A DNA stretch of 38,977 bases from Bradyrhizobium sacchari. Its GTDB lineage: Bacteria > Pseudomonadota > Alphaproteobacteria > Rhizobiales > Xanthobacteraceae. The notes under the pieces were generated by a model that was not told the origin of the DNA, ran no database searches, and was given only the letters and a program-made list of their open reading frames with translations. The translations under genes were made by a program, and so were the position numbers. This document shows, one piece after another, positions 23,989 through 31,083 of the stretch (the first letter of the stretch is position 1; the number at the start of each line of letters is the position of its first letter). The stretch is from the NCBI RefSeq assembly GCF_002068095.1, contig NZ_LWIG01000033.1, forward strand, positions 282,060 to 321,036, read 5' to 3'.

Positions 23989-24489
23989 TTGGATACCCTC
24001 TACGAGATTGCCAAGGCTGTCGGCGCCGCTTCCGGATTGCTGGCTATCAGCCTCTTACTTTGGGATCGTTACGTTAAGCACGTCCCCGTGGCTGTCGTCG
24101 TCGCTAGACCGCTCATGGCAGGCAGCCGTCAGATAGCCCCCTTCCTGCATCTCAAAAACCCCAGCGACCGACCCATTTTGGTGTCGTGGAATAACGGAGA
24201 TTACAGAAAGATGCGCGTCGCCAAGGGGCAATCGTTGGAAGGCGTGCTTCAAACAATGTTTGATGGCGAAACGACGATCTCGCTCGACGGAGGTGCGGAG
24301 GCCGTTCTCCCGATCTTTAAGCCTCGCGATTACGACGACATCAGCTCCGAAAGCCAGATAGAGCTATGCCTGCGCTGGAAATTTGCGCAGCCACGCATAT
24401 GGAAAGTGGACCGATCGATCGTAGCATCAATCAGGAAGATCGATCTGGATCAACTCATTGATGGCTACTATGAGCACGACGAAGGATAA
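23989..24489 (+). CDS. Membrane-anchored hypothetical protein, first gene of putative defence operon
   Basis: A 166-residue protein read from a TTG at 23989 (AAAGG 6 bp upstream; no ATG nearby). One N-terminal transmembrane helix is seen at about residues 10-25 (VGAASGLLAISLLLWD), followed by a beta-rich soluble domain with PFLHLKNPSDRPILVSWNNGD and a Glu/Asp-rich end, YYEHDEG. I do not recognise a family. It precedes the SEC-C/HNH-like gene by 9 bp, so they are probably co-transcribed. A possible role is membrane sensor or anchor for the two downstream proteins (inference). Codon use is less GC-rich than in the backbone genes, suggesting transfer. Confidence 0.65.
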   Translation: MDTLYEIAKAVGAASGLLAISLLLWDRYVKHVPVAVVVARPLMAGSRQIAPFLHLKNPSDRPILVSWNNGDYRKMRVAKGQSLEGVLQTMFDGETTISLDGGAEAVLPIFKPRDYDDISSESQIELCLRWKFAQPRIWKVDRSIVASIRKIDLDQLIDGYYEHDEG

Positions 24490-24498
24490 ACACGGGCG

Positions 24499-25440
24499 GT
24501 GACCAGACGACAACGTTCGCTGATGCTTCAAGCCAAGAGGGAGCGTGAACAACAGAAAGGAAGCCCCTGTAGATGCCGGTCCGGGCGGATCGCAGGCATC
24601 TGCTGCCTATCCGGCGACCGCTGGCACAAGTCTCCAGCATCTCTTCGGCTGCGGCTCCCGGGATCTGCACCGCCGCTGGATCGATGCTACATGCGAACGC
24701 TGGGCAACTGCGAAGCGCCAATATCGCGCGAGCATATCATCACCGAGAGCGTTATCGAGATTTTGTCCTCAGGAGGTGAATTTACTGTCGGCGGCTTGCC
24801 ATGGCTCCGGTCCGGGGAAACAAAAGCTCTAGCACCCGGGAATCTGACAGCGAAATGCCTATGCAAGGGACACAACAGCGCCATCCATCCGCTCGATGAT
24901 TGCGCGAAACTGTTCTTTTCCGCACTCAAACATAGTCTAGAAAAGGCTAATGCAGAGCATCCACTACTAGTGTCTGGCCATGATCTGGAGCGCTGGTTAC
25001 TGAAAACGTTGAAGGCGATGGCGGCATCCGGAAATCTTGCTAGCGGCAGGGTGAAATTGCCAGATTTATTCCAGGGCGACGTCGATGTCGTGAGAATGAT
25101 CGAAAATCCCTTGTCTTGGGCGACTGCGACTGGTCTATATTTCGTGATGCCTTCCGGCAGCCGCTTCATCAACAACACAAGAATTCAGATCCAGCCCTGG
25201 TATGGCGAGTCAAGGCAGGAACTCGTCGGCCTTTGGACGAACTTTCTAGGATTGGAGTTCGTTCTAATGATAGCAGCTCCTAATGTCGCGCGAAGCCCGG
25301 CGTTGGGGCACTGGCTCCATCGACCAGGTCGCATCAAAGTCAGGACAGGAGGCAGCGTACACCTGATCGAGTTAAGTTGGGCTGACCTACGGAAACACCC
25401 GTCTATCAACGCGAGCTTCGATCGGTCTGTTGTGAGATAG
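24499..25440 (+). CDS. SEC-C-like / HNH-like putative nuclease
   Basis: A 313-residue protein starting at GTG 24499; ATG 24523 is an alternative. Residues 23-36, PCRCRSGRIAGICC, resemble the zinc-binding SEC-C motif (PCPCGSGKKYKKCC). Residues about 63-134 look like an HNH/Cys-His nuclease module: Cys63, Cys71, SREHI with His79, Cys120-x-Cys122, HN at 125-126, His130 and PLDD. The rest is helical and unassigned, with WYGESRQELVGLWTNFLGLE and a C-terminal WADLRKHPSINASF. It lies 9 bp after the membrane protein gene and 4 bp before a HEPN gene. A nuclease role is inferred from motif layout only. Confidence 0.6.
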   Translation: MTRRQRSLMLQAKREREQQKGSPCRCRSGRIAGICCLSGDRWHKSPASLRLRLPGSAPPLDRCYMRTLGNCEAPISREHIITESVIEILSSGGEFTVGGLPWLRSGETKALAPGNLTAKCLCKGHNSAIHPLDDCAKLFFSALKHSLEKANAEHPLLVSGHDLERWLLKTLKAMAASGNLASGRVKLPDLFQGDVDVVRMIENPLSWATATGLYFVMPSGSRFINNTRIQIQPWYGESRQELVGLWTNFLGLEFVLMIAAPNVARSPALGHWLHRPGRIKVRTGGSVHLIELSWADLRKHPSINASFDRSVVR

Positions 25441-25444
25441 GGCC

Positions 25445-26035
25445 ATGACAACGAGCTTGGGGACGGCGCAGCATCAGCTATCGATCGATCAACGCTTGGA
25501 TCGCCTCGGCCAGCATGTCGTGAGATCGCGTCTGTTTTTGGATCTCTGGTCTTACTTCGAGTTAGATGACACCAGACAGCACATTATCGAGACGATGCGC
25601 GAATACAATGAGTTCTTCCGGTTCACTCCGCACGCATATCTTCTCACCTACTGCATCTACATTGCAGGAGCGTTCGAAACTAGGCGCGACACGATAAATT
25701 TCGGCACCTTGATCCGCGACATGACCGGGGCCGGACATCTGCAGGGTTCGCAAGAAGCAGAGGTTGCGGCGCTCATGCTGACCGCCAAAGCTGCAGCTAG
25801 AAAAGTGGCCATTCTACGTAACAACGCGTTCGCCCATCGCACCAGCGCAATTACCTACAATGATGTTTTTGAGCTAGCAAAGGTTTCTCCAGCCGAGTTG
25901 CGCGAGCTCACCGATGTCGCACTACAATTGTTCAACGCAATGGCTGCGATCCGCGGCGTCACCAAACAGTATTTCACCGAGTTACCTACCAGAGACGCTA
26001 AGAGCATGATGGCAGCGCTGGCCAGCAAGTGCTAG
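25445..26035 (+). CDS. HEPN-domain (AbiU2-like) putative ribonuclease
   Basis: A 196-residue, mostly helical protein. The segment FRFTPHAYLLTYCIYIAGAF, then a long helix (AAARKVAILR) and Arg125-NNAFA-His131 followed by RTSAITYNDVFELA, fits the AbiU2-type HEPN fold; R-N-x(4)-H is the HEPN ribonuclease catalytic motif (R-x(4-6)-H). HEPN proteins of this type cut RNA in abortive infection and toxin-antitoxin systems. The start is 4 bp after the SEC-C/HNH-like gene, so the proteins are probably made together. Identity as HEPN is fairly clear; activity and partner are inference. An alternative is a non-catalytic HEPN sensor. Confidence 0.75.
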   Translation: MTTSLGTAQHQLSIDQRLDRLGQHVVRSRLFLDLWSYFELDDTRQHIIETMREYNEFFRFTPHAYLLTYCIYIAGAFETRRDTINFGTLIRDMTGAGHLQGSQEAEVAALMLTAKAAARKVAILRNNAFAHRTSAITYNDVFELAKVSPAELRELTDVALQLFNAMAAIRGVTKQYFTELPTRDAKSMMAALASKC

Positions 26036-26048
26036 TCCGACGGGCAAC

Positions 26049-26186
26049 TCAGACTTCTGCCACACCAGCCGTATGCCGCGCAATTTTGGCCGCGGCGGTA
26101 TCAACCGCGCTTACGGCCGTGCCCGCATCAAGGTCACAATCGGGATCGCTGGCGATATCCCGAGCAACACGTACGCCGTTGGATCG
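26049..26186 (-). pseudogene. Truncated DUF6894 remnant
   Basis: On the minus strand, between an in-frame TAG at about 26187-26189 and the TGA at 26049, 45 codons read RSNGVRVARDIASDPDCDLD and on to AAAKIARHTAG. They align with GARVARDIGSDPEYD...TEIARHLI of the DUF6894 gene at 23448-23672. The N-terminal RYYF half is missing and no start codon fits. DNA identity is visible in a 36-bp block at 26142-26177 against 23534-23569 (about 31/36 by eye). Confidence 0.68.
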
Positions 26187-26297
26187 CTAGTTCAGCCGAG
26201 CCAAAAAGCTCTCCTTCCGCCGGGGGAACGCGATGCGGGCGCTTGCTTTCGCGCGTAAGTTGCGCTTGCATAGCTCCTTGCGACGGGGGATTTCAGC

Positions 26298-27035
26298 ATG
26301 CGCATTTTCATTACGGCGGCGGCCTGCGCCGCCCTGGCCGGCTGCATGACAGCGGGCGAGACGGTCTCATTCAAGGCCTCTAACCCGCAGCAACAAGCTC
26401 TCATGAGGGACGGGCAGCCTGCCCTCGTCTCTCGACAGAAAAGCTCCCTGGTCCTCGTTCGACCGGCAGCTCGACAGCTCCAGGTCAACGGCCGGCCCGT
26501 ATTCGTGGTGGGCATCAATAACCTGAGCCGGCAGCCTGTCGAGTTTCGGGTCGGACAGGTGGAGGCGGTGCAGCACGCCGCGGGCTCGGACTTCGAAATG
26601 AAGATCGTGACCTATGAGATGCTATTTCAGGAGGAAAAGAACCGGCAGGTGGCGGCCGCCCTGTTAACCGGGATTGCCGCCGGTGCTAACTCGTATAGTG
26701 CCTCCCGGGCCGGATACGGCCACTACACGACACCGAGCGGCCGCACCGGGACGTTCTACAGCCCAACGGCGGCCGTGATCGCGCAGAGCAACGCTGCCGC
26801 CCAGAACGACGCCATGATCGCGAACACGGTCGAGGCCGGCCAACGCAACATGGCTGTGCTCGAGCAGTCAGTCATCAAGGACAACACGCTTATGCCCGGC
26901 GAATGGTACGGCGGCCAACTGCACCTAGCACCGCCAACGGACACGGGCGGCGGCCAAAAGACGTATACGATCGTCATCACCGTGGGCCCCGACCGCCACG
27001 TTATCGACGTTGCTCAAGGCCCGGCTGGAGCGTGA
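26298..27035 (+). CDS. Putative lipoprotein
   Basis: A 245-residue protein with a lipoprotein signal MRIFITAAACAALAGC (lipobox L-A-G-C, acylated Cys16). The mature part is beta-rich (LQVNGRPVFVVGINNLSRQPVEFRVGQ), then has an Ala-rich middle (VAAALLTGIAAGANSYSASRAGYG) and an end KTYTIVITVGPDRHVIDVAQ. GGGGGATTTCAGC precedes the ATG. I know similar predicted lipoproteins from proteobacteria but no defined role. Cell-envelope location is likely; outer versus inner membrane is unknown. Confidence 0.75.
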   Translation: MRIFITAAACAALAGCMTAGETVSFKASNPQQQALMRDGQPALVSRQKSSLVLVRPAARQLQVNGRPVFVVGINNLSRQPVEFRVGQVEAVQHAAGSDFEMKIVTYEMLFQEEKNRQVAAALLTGIAAGANSYSASRAGYGHYTTPSGRTGTFYSPTAAVIAQSNAAAQNDAMIANTVEAGQRNMAVLEQSVIKDNTLMPGEWYGGQLHLAPPTDTGGGQKTYTIVITVGPDRHVIDVAQGPAGA

Positions 27036-27337
27036 GGAACTGCGACGCTGCCTACCATCGGAGGACTCCGGCGGGCGCCGCTTTCGACCTGGCAGCTCAA
27101 GGTGGACTTGTTGACCCGATTATCCGACCATCCCCGACGGTAATCAGCCCCAAAAAGCGTTGTAGCATCCGATTTGACTCCCGCAGCCGACGAAAAGTGG
27201 AGGCCCGAGTCGCCGGCTTTCCTTCCACCAGGGTGGACCCGCGGGCGGTGCGTGCGCCGGCCTTGATACAACCAACCGCTGCACCATTTATGGATTCAGG
27301 CAAAACGCCGGGAATTTCGAAAGGGGAGCATATTGCA
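27036..27337. other. Gap between lipoprotein and GrlR-like genes
   Basis: About 300 bp. A plus-strand frame runs through it into the GrlR-like gene, but its upstream part has no family likeness. The GrlR-like gene has its own ribosome-binding site (AAGGGGAGC). Probably promoter sequence. Confidence 0.4.
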
Positions 27338-27664
27338 ATGAAGAACGGCTTGTATTCCGCGTCGTTTAAGACGCCATTCGGCGAAGGCGGCGGCGTCGTC
27401 ATGTTGCTCAATGGTCAATTGAGCGGGGGTGACTCGAGCATGTACTATGTCGGAACGTACGCCGTGTCGGGCGACAAGTTCACCGCCGAGGTGAAAACGG
27501 CAAGACACCACCAGGGCCCCGTATCTGTTTTCGGCAAAGACCAGGTGACGATCCGCCTCACCGGCACTATTAGCGGCGATAGCCTGCAAGCCAACGGTTC
27601 CGCGGCCGAAGCGCCTGGCGTTGGATTCTCTGCGCGGCTTGATCTTCTGGCGGTCGGAGGTTAG
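27338..27664 (+). CDS. GrlR-like regulatory protein
   Basis: A 108-residue protein starting MKNGLYSASFKTPFGEGGGV. It has the GrlR family pattern: an up-and-down beta barrel with SGGDSSMYYVGTYAVSGDKF and GTISGDSLQANGSA. The ATG at 27338 has AAGGGGAG upstream; an in-frame longer frame adds nonsense. GrlR of enteropathogenic E. coli binds the activator GrlA of type III secretion. In Bradyrhizobium many GrlR-like proteins occur away from secretion genes and their target is unknown. No GrlA or secretion gene is seen here. Confidence 0.82.
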   Translation: MKNGLYSASFKTPFGEGGGVVMLLNGQLSGGDSSMYYVGTYAVSGDKFTAEVKTARHHQGPVSVFGKDQVTIRLTGTISGDSLQANGSAAEAPGVGFSARLDLLAVGG

Positions 27665-27981
27665 GGGCGGCCGCGTAGCCACCGATACTGATCCCTCGCT
27701 CGAGCACAAGAGAGCGGTACGCTTCTGTCTTCGTCAAAATTCGAGGCCTTTGGTGCAGCGTTCCGCTGTCCTGGGAGGGGCGACGGTTTCCTCCCCTCCC
27801 AGCCCCCGGCTAACAGTGCCTCTGATATCGATCGGTTGAACCTCTTGCGCCCTGCCGCAGGCTCGCTGTGAGCCGACCAAAGTACCGGATTCCCTTTGCA
27901 CAGAAGCGAGCAATGTGCGGGCTCGCCAGATAAAGGGGAGTGCGCCCCCTTTCTGATGATGGTCTCTCTGTGACTGCTGCT
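27665..27981. other. Gap with one hairpin, no gene
   Basis: About 315 bp. Apart from the hairpin at 27771-27802 I see no supported gene on either strand. Confidence 0.4.
27771..27802. terminator. 10-bp stem-loop after the GrlR-like gene
   Basis: CTGGGAGGGG pairs perfectly with CCCCTCCCAG around a 12-nt loop. It lies 107 bp past the GrlR-like stop and lacks a T-run, so a terminator role is uncertain. Confidence 0.45.
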
Positions 27982-28386
27982 ATGCGCCGAACATCGCGGC
28001 TCGTTCTCATTGGCCTGTGTGCGCTCGTCGCGCCGGCCATTGTGGCAATTGAGCCATTGGCCGACACCATGCACGTCGGTCGCGCCTCCGGCGACCTTTA
28101 TCAGTGGCAAAGGATCGGCTTCCCGTCTTCGAACCTGCCCCGCCGGAATGCGCCGCAGATCAAAGTCGCCATCCGCACGATAAGTATGCACGGTCTAATC
28201 CGGATTCCCGGCGCGCCAGCTTCCAATTTCGACACCGGCAAAGGGTTGACTGTGGCAGACCTCATCAATGTCGGCGACGAAGCCGAAGGCTATGCAGAGA
28301 TAGTCGCATTAGAGATCGTGTTCACGCAGGCGACGCCAGGGCAATACTACCAGGTCTTTGCAGTGGACCCTGACAGGGGAAATTAA
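27982..28386 (+). CDS. Hypothetical secreted protein
   Basis: A 134-residue protein from ATG 27982. The N-terminus MRRTSRLVLIGLCALVAPAI is a signal peptide or N-terminal anchor, followed by VAIEPLADTMHVG. The rest is a small beta-rich domain (IKVAIRTISMHGLIRIPGAP) ending EIVFTQATPGQYYQVFAVDP. A GTG at 27970 in frame is an alternative start. No family recognised. The next gene starts 10 bp later, so they may be co-transcribed. Confidence 0.62.
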   Translation: MRRTSRLVLIGLCALVAPAIVAIEPLADTMHVGRASGDLYQWQRIGFPSSNLPRRNAPQIKVAIRTISMHGLIRIPGAPASNFDTGKGLTVADLINVGDEAEGYAEIVALEIVFTQATPGQYYQVFAVDPDRGN

Positions 28387-28396
28387 GGGCCTCAGA

Positions 28397-28666
28397 ATGA
28401 TTGTTACTGAGGTACAGGATCAGGCGATTGCCGCGCGAATGGCGCTGATCGTAGGCGCAGTTCGCTTTGATCAGCTCTTCCGAGCAGTCAGGTTCGATGA
28501 AGTAGATGGTGATATCCTCTACGTCTATGCACAAGACGAAGATTCAGCAGCAGAGATGGAGGACGCGTTCGCGTTGCATATTTCGATCATCGCCTCGAAG
28601 ATCCTAAATCGTGAGATCAATGTAGTGCTCGTCCTTCCGCGGAAGCTCTTGAGGTCCGACCGGTAG
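28397..28666 (+). CDS. Hypothetical small alpha/beta protein
   Basis: An 89-residue protein from ATG 28397 (MIVTEVQDQAIAARMALIVG). The pattern helix, FDEVDGDILYVYAQDEDSAA, long helix, EINVVLVLPRKLL loosely recalls the small DnaA N-terminal-type fold, but I cannot call homology. It lies 10 bp after the secreted-protein gene. Function unknown. Confidence 0.6.
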   Translation: MIVTEVQDQAIAARMALIVGAVRFDQLFRAVRFDEVDGDILYVYAQDEDSAAEMEDAFALHISIIASKILNREINVVLVLPRKLLRSDR

Positions 28667-28791
28667 CTGTCGCCGGACTCCCGCAACAGGGTGGACAAGA
28701 TCGACCCTGGACAGTTGCGAATCCCTGCCCTGTGCTAACCGCTCGGAACGAGCACGAGGGCGGAAGGATTCGTCCCGCAGGAGCGATCTCG

Positions 28792-29133
28792 ATGCTGATA
28801 ACGAGGGAACGACGACCGGCGATCCGCTGGGCGATCTCCCTGCTGCAGGAAGCCGGCGCCATCGGAGGAGCACGGCTGGATGCAGGACCGCGCCGACCCG
28901 CATGGGCGCGAGTACGCCCTCGACATGGCACGTCGGGATCCGGCATCTCCCCCGCCGAGGCCGTAGCCGAGGTCCGCTATGTCCTGGAAGAAGCGATCGA
29001 CCACACCTGCCCGGAGTGCCCGACTAGGCGGCTTCACCCCCGACCGTCCTCACTGGCCGCCCGCAGACGCGTGAGTTCGTTCCATGCCAGAGCCGTCTTG
29101 AATCCGCGGATATTCCGCTCCTCATACCCTTGA
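28792..29133 (+). pseudogene. Copy A of TCPECP-type small gene, with compensated frameshifts
   Basis: A paralogue of the intact gene at 36012-36275. From ATG 28792 it reads MLITRERRPAIRWAISLLQEAGAI in register, lacking 12 nt (4 codons). An 8-nt deletion near 28864 then shifts the frame; bases 28865-28942 still encode EEHGWMQDRADPHGREYALD in the shifted frame. A 7-nt deletion restores the original frame at about 28948 (SPAEAVAEVRYVLEEAIDHT, then CPECP). The reading frame is therefore open, but its middle third is out of frame. Past CPECP it runs on to a stop at 29131, beyond the paralogue's end. Upstream DNA (about 70 bp) is also conserved with copy B. Probably non-functional. Confidence 0.65.
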
Positions 29134-29162
29134 ACGTCCAACCCCGCCCATCCATATACCAT
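29034..29162 (-). CDS. Small protein with TALAWNELTRL motif (cassette copy A)
   Basis: A 42-residue frame from ATG 29162 (MVYGWAGLDVQGYEERNIRG, then FKTALAWNELTRLRAAS). It is convergent with the preceding small gene and its core resembles LALAWHEIARL in the decayed gene at 36278-36444, which has the same relative position and orientation. Function unknown. The start is uncertain because the frame remains open upstream into the RHH gene. Confidence 0.42.
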   Translation of the reverse strand: MVYGWAGLDVQGYEERNIRGFKTALAWNELTRLRAASEDGRG

Positions 29163-29192
29163 CCAACTGGATGCCAAGGGGAAGGTGGTCAG

Positions 29193-29612
29193 ATGCCGGG
29201 CAACGTTCACGAAATCCGACCAAAACCGGCCGACACGGAAAAAATCACGATCAATCTTGGTTTTGTCGATCTCGGTCAGGTCGATTTGATGGTGCAGGAG
29301 GGCTTCTACTCGAACCGCACAGATTTCATCCGGACCGCCATCCGCAACCAACTCGAACGTCACGCCGACGTGGTCAAGCAGTCCACGGCGCGAAAGAGCC
29401 TGGACCTGGGCTTGCGCAACTACAGCCGCGAGGATCTCGAGGCGGCGCGGCGGGCGGGCGAGATGCTGCACATCAATGTTCTTGGGCTTGCCACCATCGC
29501 CCAAGACGTCACGCCTGAGCTTGCCCGCGCGACGATCGCCTCGGTCTCGGTACTGGGAGCGCTGCACGCCAGTCCGGCCGTCAAATCCGCACTCGCTGAT
29601 AGGACTAGGTGA
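29193..29612 (+). CDS. Ribbon-helix-helix (CopG-type) regulator
   Basis: A 139-residue protein from ATG 29193 (MPGNVHEIRPKPADTEKITI). The ribbon-helix-helix core reads EKITINLGFVDLGQVDLMVQ then EGFYSNRTDFIRTAIRNQLE, the classic CopG/Arc DNA-binding fold. The C-terminal 70 residues (LRNYSREDLEAARRAGEMLH, INVLGLATIAQDVTPELARA) are a family-specific extension. It ends 4 bp before the esterase gene, with which it forms an operon. In my recollection this RHH-depolymerase pair recurs in Rhizobiales. Likely an autorepressor or regulator of polymer/ester hydrolysis; its ligand is unknown. Confidence 0.8.
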   Translation: MPGNVHEIRPKPADTEKITINLGFVDLGQVDLMVQEGFYSNRTDFIRTAIRNQLERHADVVKQSTARKSLDLGLRNYSREDLEAARRAGEMLHINVLGLATIAQDVTPELARATIASVSVLGALHASPAVKSALADRTR

Positions 29613-29616
29613 CACC

Positions 29617-30786
29617 ATGCTGAACCAGGACATCATTCGCGAAGCCACACGCCTCACACGCTCGGGCCAACTCGTCGAGGCCACCGCGCTGCTTCAGCGC
29701 ATGCTTCGAGGCGAGAAAGCTCCGGACCCTGCCACCCCGACGACCCGCCGCCCCGCCCTTGCTGCAGGAAGAGAGCCGCCGACCATTGACGCCCAAGCGA
29801 ACGCCGAGACGAAGCGTCCGCGTCGGGCGGCCCAGCCGGCAGTGGATATCGCCAAAAACCTCGACAGGCTCGGACTGGGAGGAGCCCTGAGGCGTGTGCC
29901 GCCTTCCATGGCGGACATCGTGCCGGACTGCGCCAGGTTCGTCGAAGGCGTCTACGCAAATGCCGCGGGAAGCCGCGCCTACCGGCTCTTCATCCCCAGC
30001 GGCTATCATGGACAGCCCATTCCGCTGGTGATCATGCTCCACGGCTGCACGCAGTCACCGGAGGATTTCGCCGCCGGCACGCGGATGAACTTCATCGCCG
30101 AAGAACAGACCTGCTTGGTCGCTTATCCCGCGCAGCGGGCGGAAGCGAACCAGGCGAAATGCTGGAACTGGTTTCGGCCGGCCGACCAGCAGCGTGGCCG
30201 AGGCGAGCCCTCGCTCATCGCCGGCATCACCCGCCAGATCGTGCGCGACCATTCGGTCGATCCGGAACGCGTCTACATCGCCGGACTGTCCGCCGGGGCC
30301 GCGGCCGCGGCCGTCATGGGATCGACGTACGGCGACCTGTACGCGGCGATCGGCATTCATTCCGGACTGGCCTGCGGAGCAGCCAGCGACCTACCCTCCG
30401 CATTGATGGCCATGAAGCAAGGCGGCGGACCTGAGGCAGCGCCGAGCGACGGCCCGCCCGTGCCGACAATCGTCTTTCACGGCGATCGCGACACCACCGT
30501 GCATTCCAAGAACGGCGATCGGATCATCCGACAGTCGATCGGCAGATCCCGCACGAAGGCCAAGGTGCATCGCGGGCGGGTACCCGGAGGGCATGCCTAC
30601 ACCCGCACGGTCCACACCGACGCTGCCGGGCACGGAATCCTCGAACACTGGGAAATCCACGGAGCCGGACACGCATGGTCGGGAGGCAGCCCCGCCGGAT
30701 CCTACACCGATCCGGACGGACCGGATGCGACCAGGGAGATGCTGCGTTTCTTTCTCGAACATTCGCTCCAGCGGAGACGAAACTAG
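29617..30786 (+). CDS. PHB depolymerase family esterase
   Basis: A 389-residue alpha/beta hydrolase of the LpqC/PHB-depolymerase group. Residues 1-95 are a variable leader without a signal peptide. The catalytic domain starts about residue 112: LHGCTQSPEDFAAGTRMN (oxyanion HG at 142-143), nucleophile Ser225 in GLSAGA, Asp290/292 in FHGDRDTTVH, and His352 in HGAGHAWSGG. The usual lipase-box start (GLSAG) and CWNWF support the family. With no export signal it may act inside the cell on PHB granules or another ester. ATG 29617 sits 4 bp after the RHH gene. Confidence 0.88.
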   Translation: MLNQDIIREATRLTRSGQLVEATALLQRMLRGEKAPDPATPTTRRPALAAGREPPTIDAQANAETKRPRRAAQPAVDIAKNLDRLGLGGALRRVPPSMADIVPDCARFVEGVYANAAGSRAYRLFIPSGYHGQPIPLVIMLHGCTQSPEDFAAGTRMNFIAEEQTCLVAYPAQRAEANQAKCWNWFRPADQQRGRGEPSLIAGITRQIVRDHSVDPERVYIAGLSAGAAAAAVMGSTYGDLYAAIGIHSGLACGAASDLPSALMAMKQGGGPEAAPSDGPPVPTIVFHGDRDTTVHSKNGDRIIRQSIGRSRTKAKVHRGRVPGGHAYTRTVHTDAAGHGILEHWEIHGAGHAWSGGSPAGSYTDPDGPDATREMLRFFLEHSLQRRRN

Positions 30787-31083
30787 GGTCACTGCAGACG
30801 CAACGATCAGGTCTTGGGCTTGTGTTTGACGGCCGCCTCGCGAGCCAGCCCCGTCGACCTTCCCACCAAACCTAGCGATTTGTCGAAGGATGATTAGGCC
30901 GACCGGCGGCCGGCGCGCATCTCGATGATGCTATTCTGCCGGTGTCTTGCCTGACGTGCCCATCGAAGCGCAAAAAAAGGAAGCTCCTCCTCCCAGCTCA
31001 ATATGTGATGCGCAAAGGACTTGATTCAAGCCCCCGATGATCGCGTAGAAGCCTCGACTCGAGCAACCAGTCGGGGTCGTGAC
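30787..31083. other. Gap between esterase and monooxygenase genes
   Basis: About 300 bp. A minus-strand stretch, 30807-30893, reads KSLGLVGRSTGLAREAAVKH and ends KPKT, with no ATG. It could be a relic of a small Bradyrhizobium gene. No other feature is supported. Confidence 0.35.

Noticed and set aside
30807..30893. A small minus-strand gene ending AREAAVKHKPKT
   Set aside because: Although the ending looks protein-like, there is no ATG and the frame is closed by TAA at 30894-30896.
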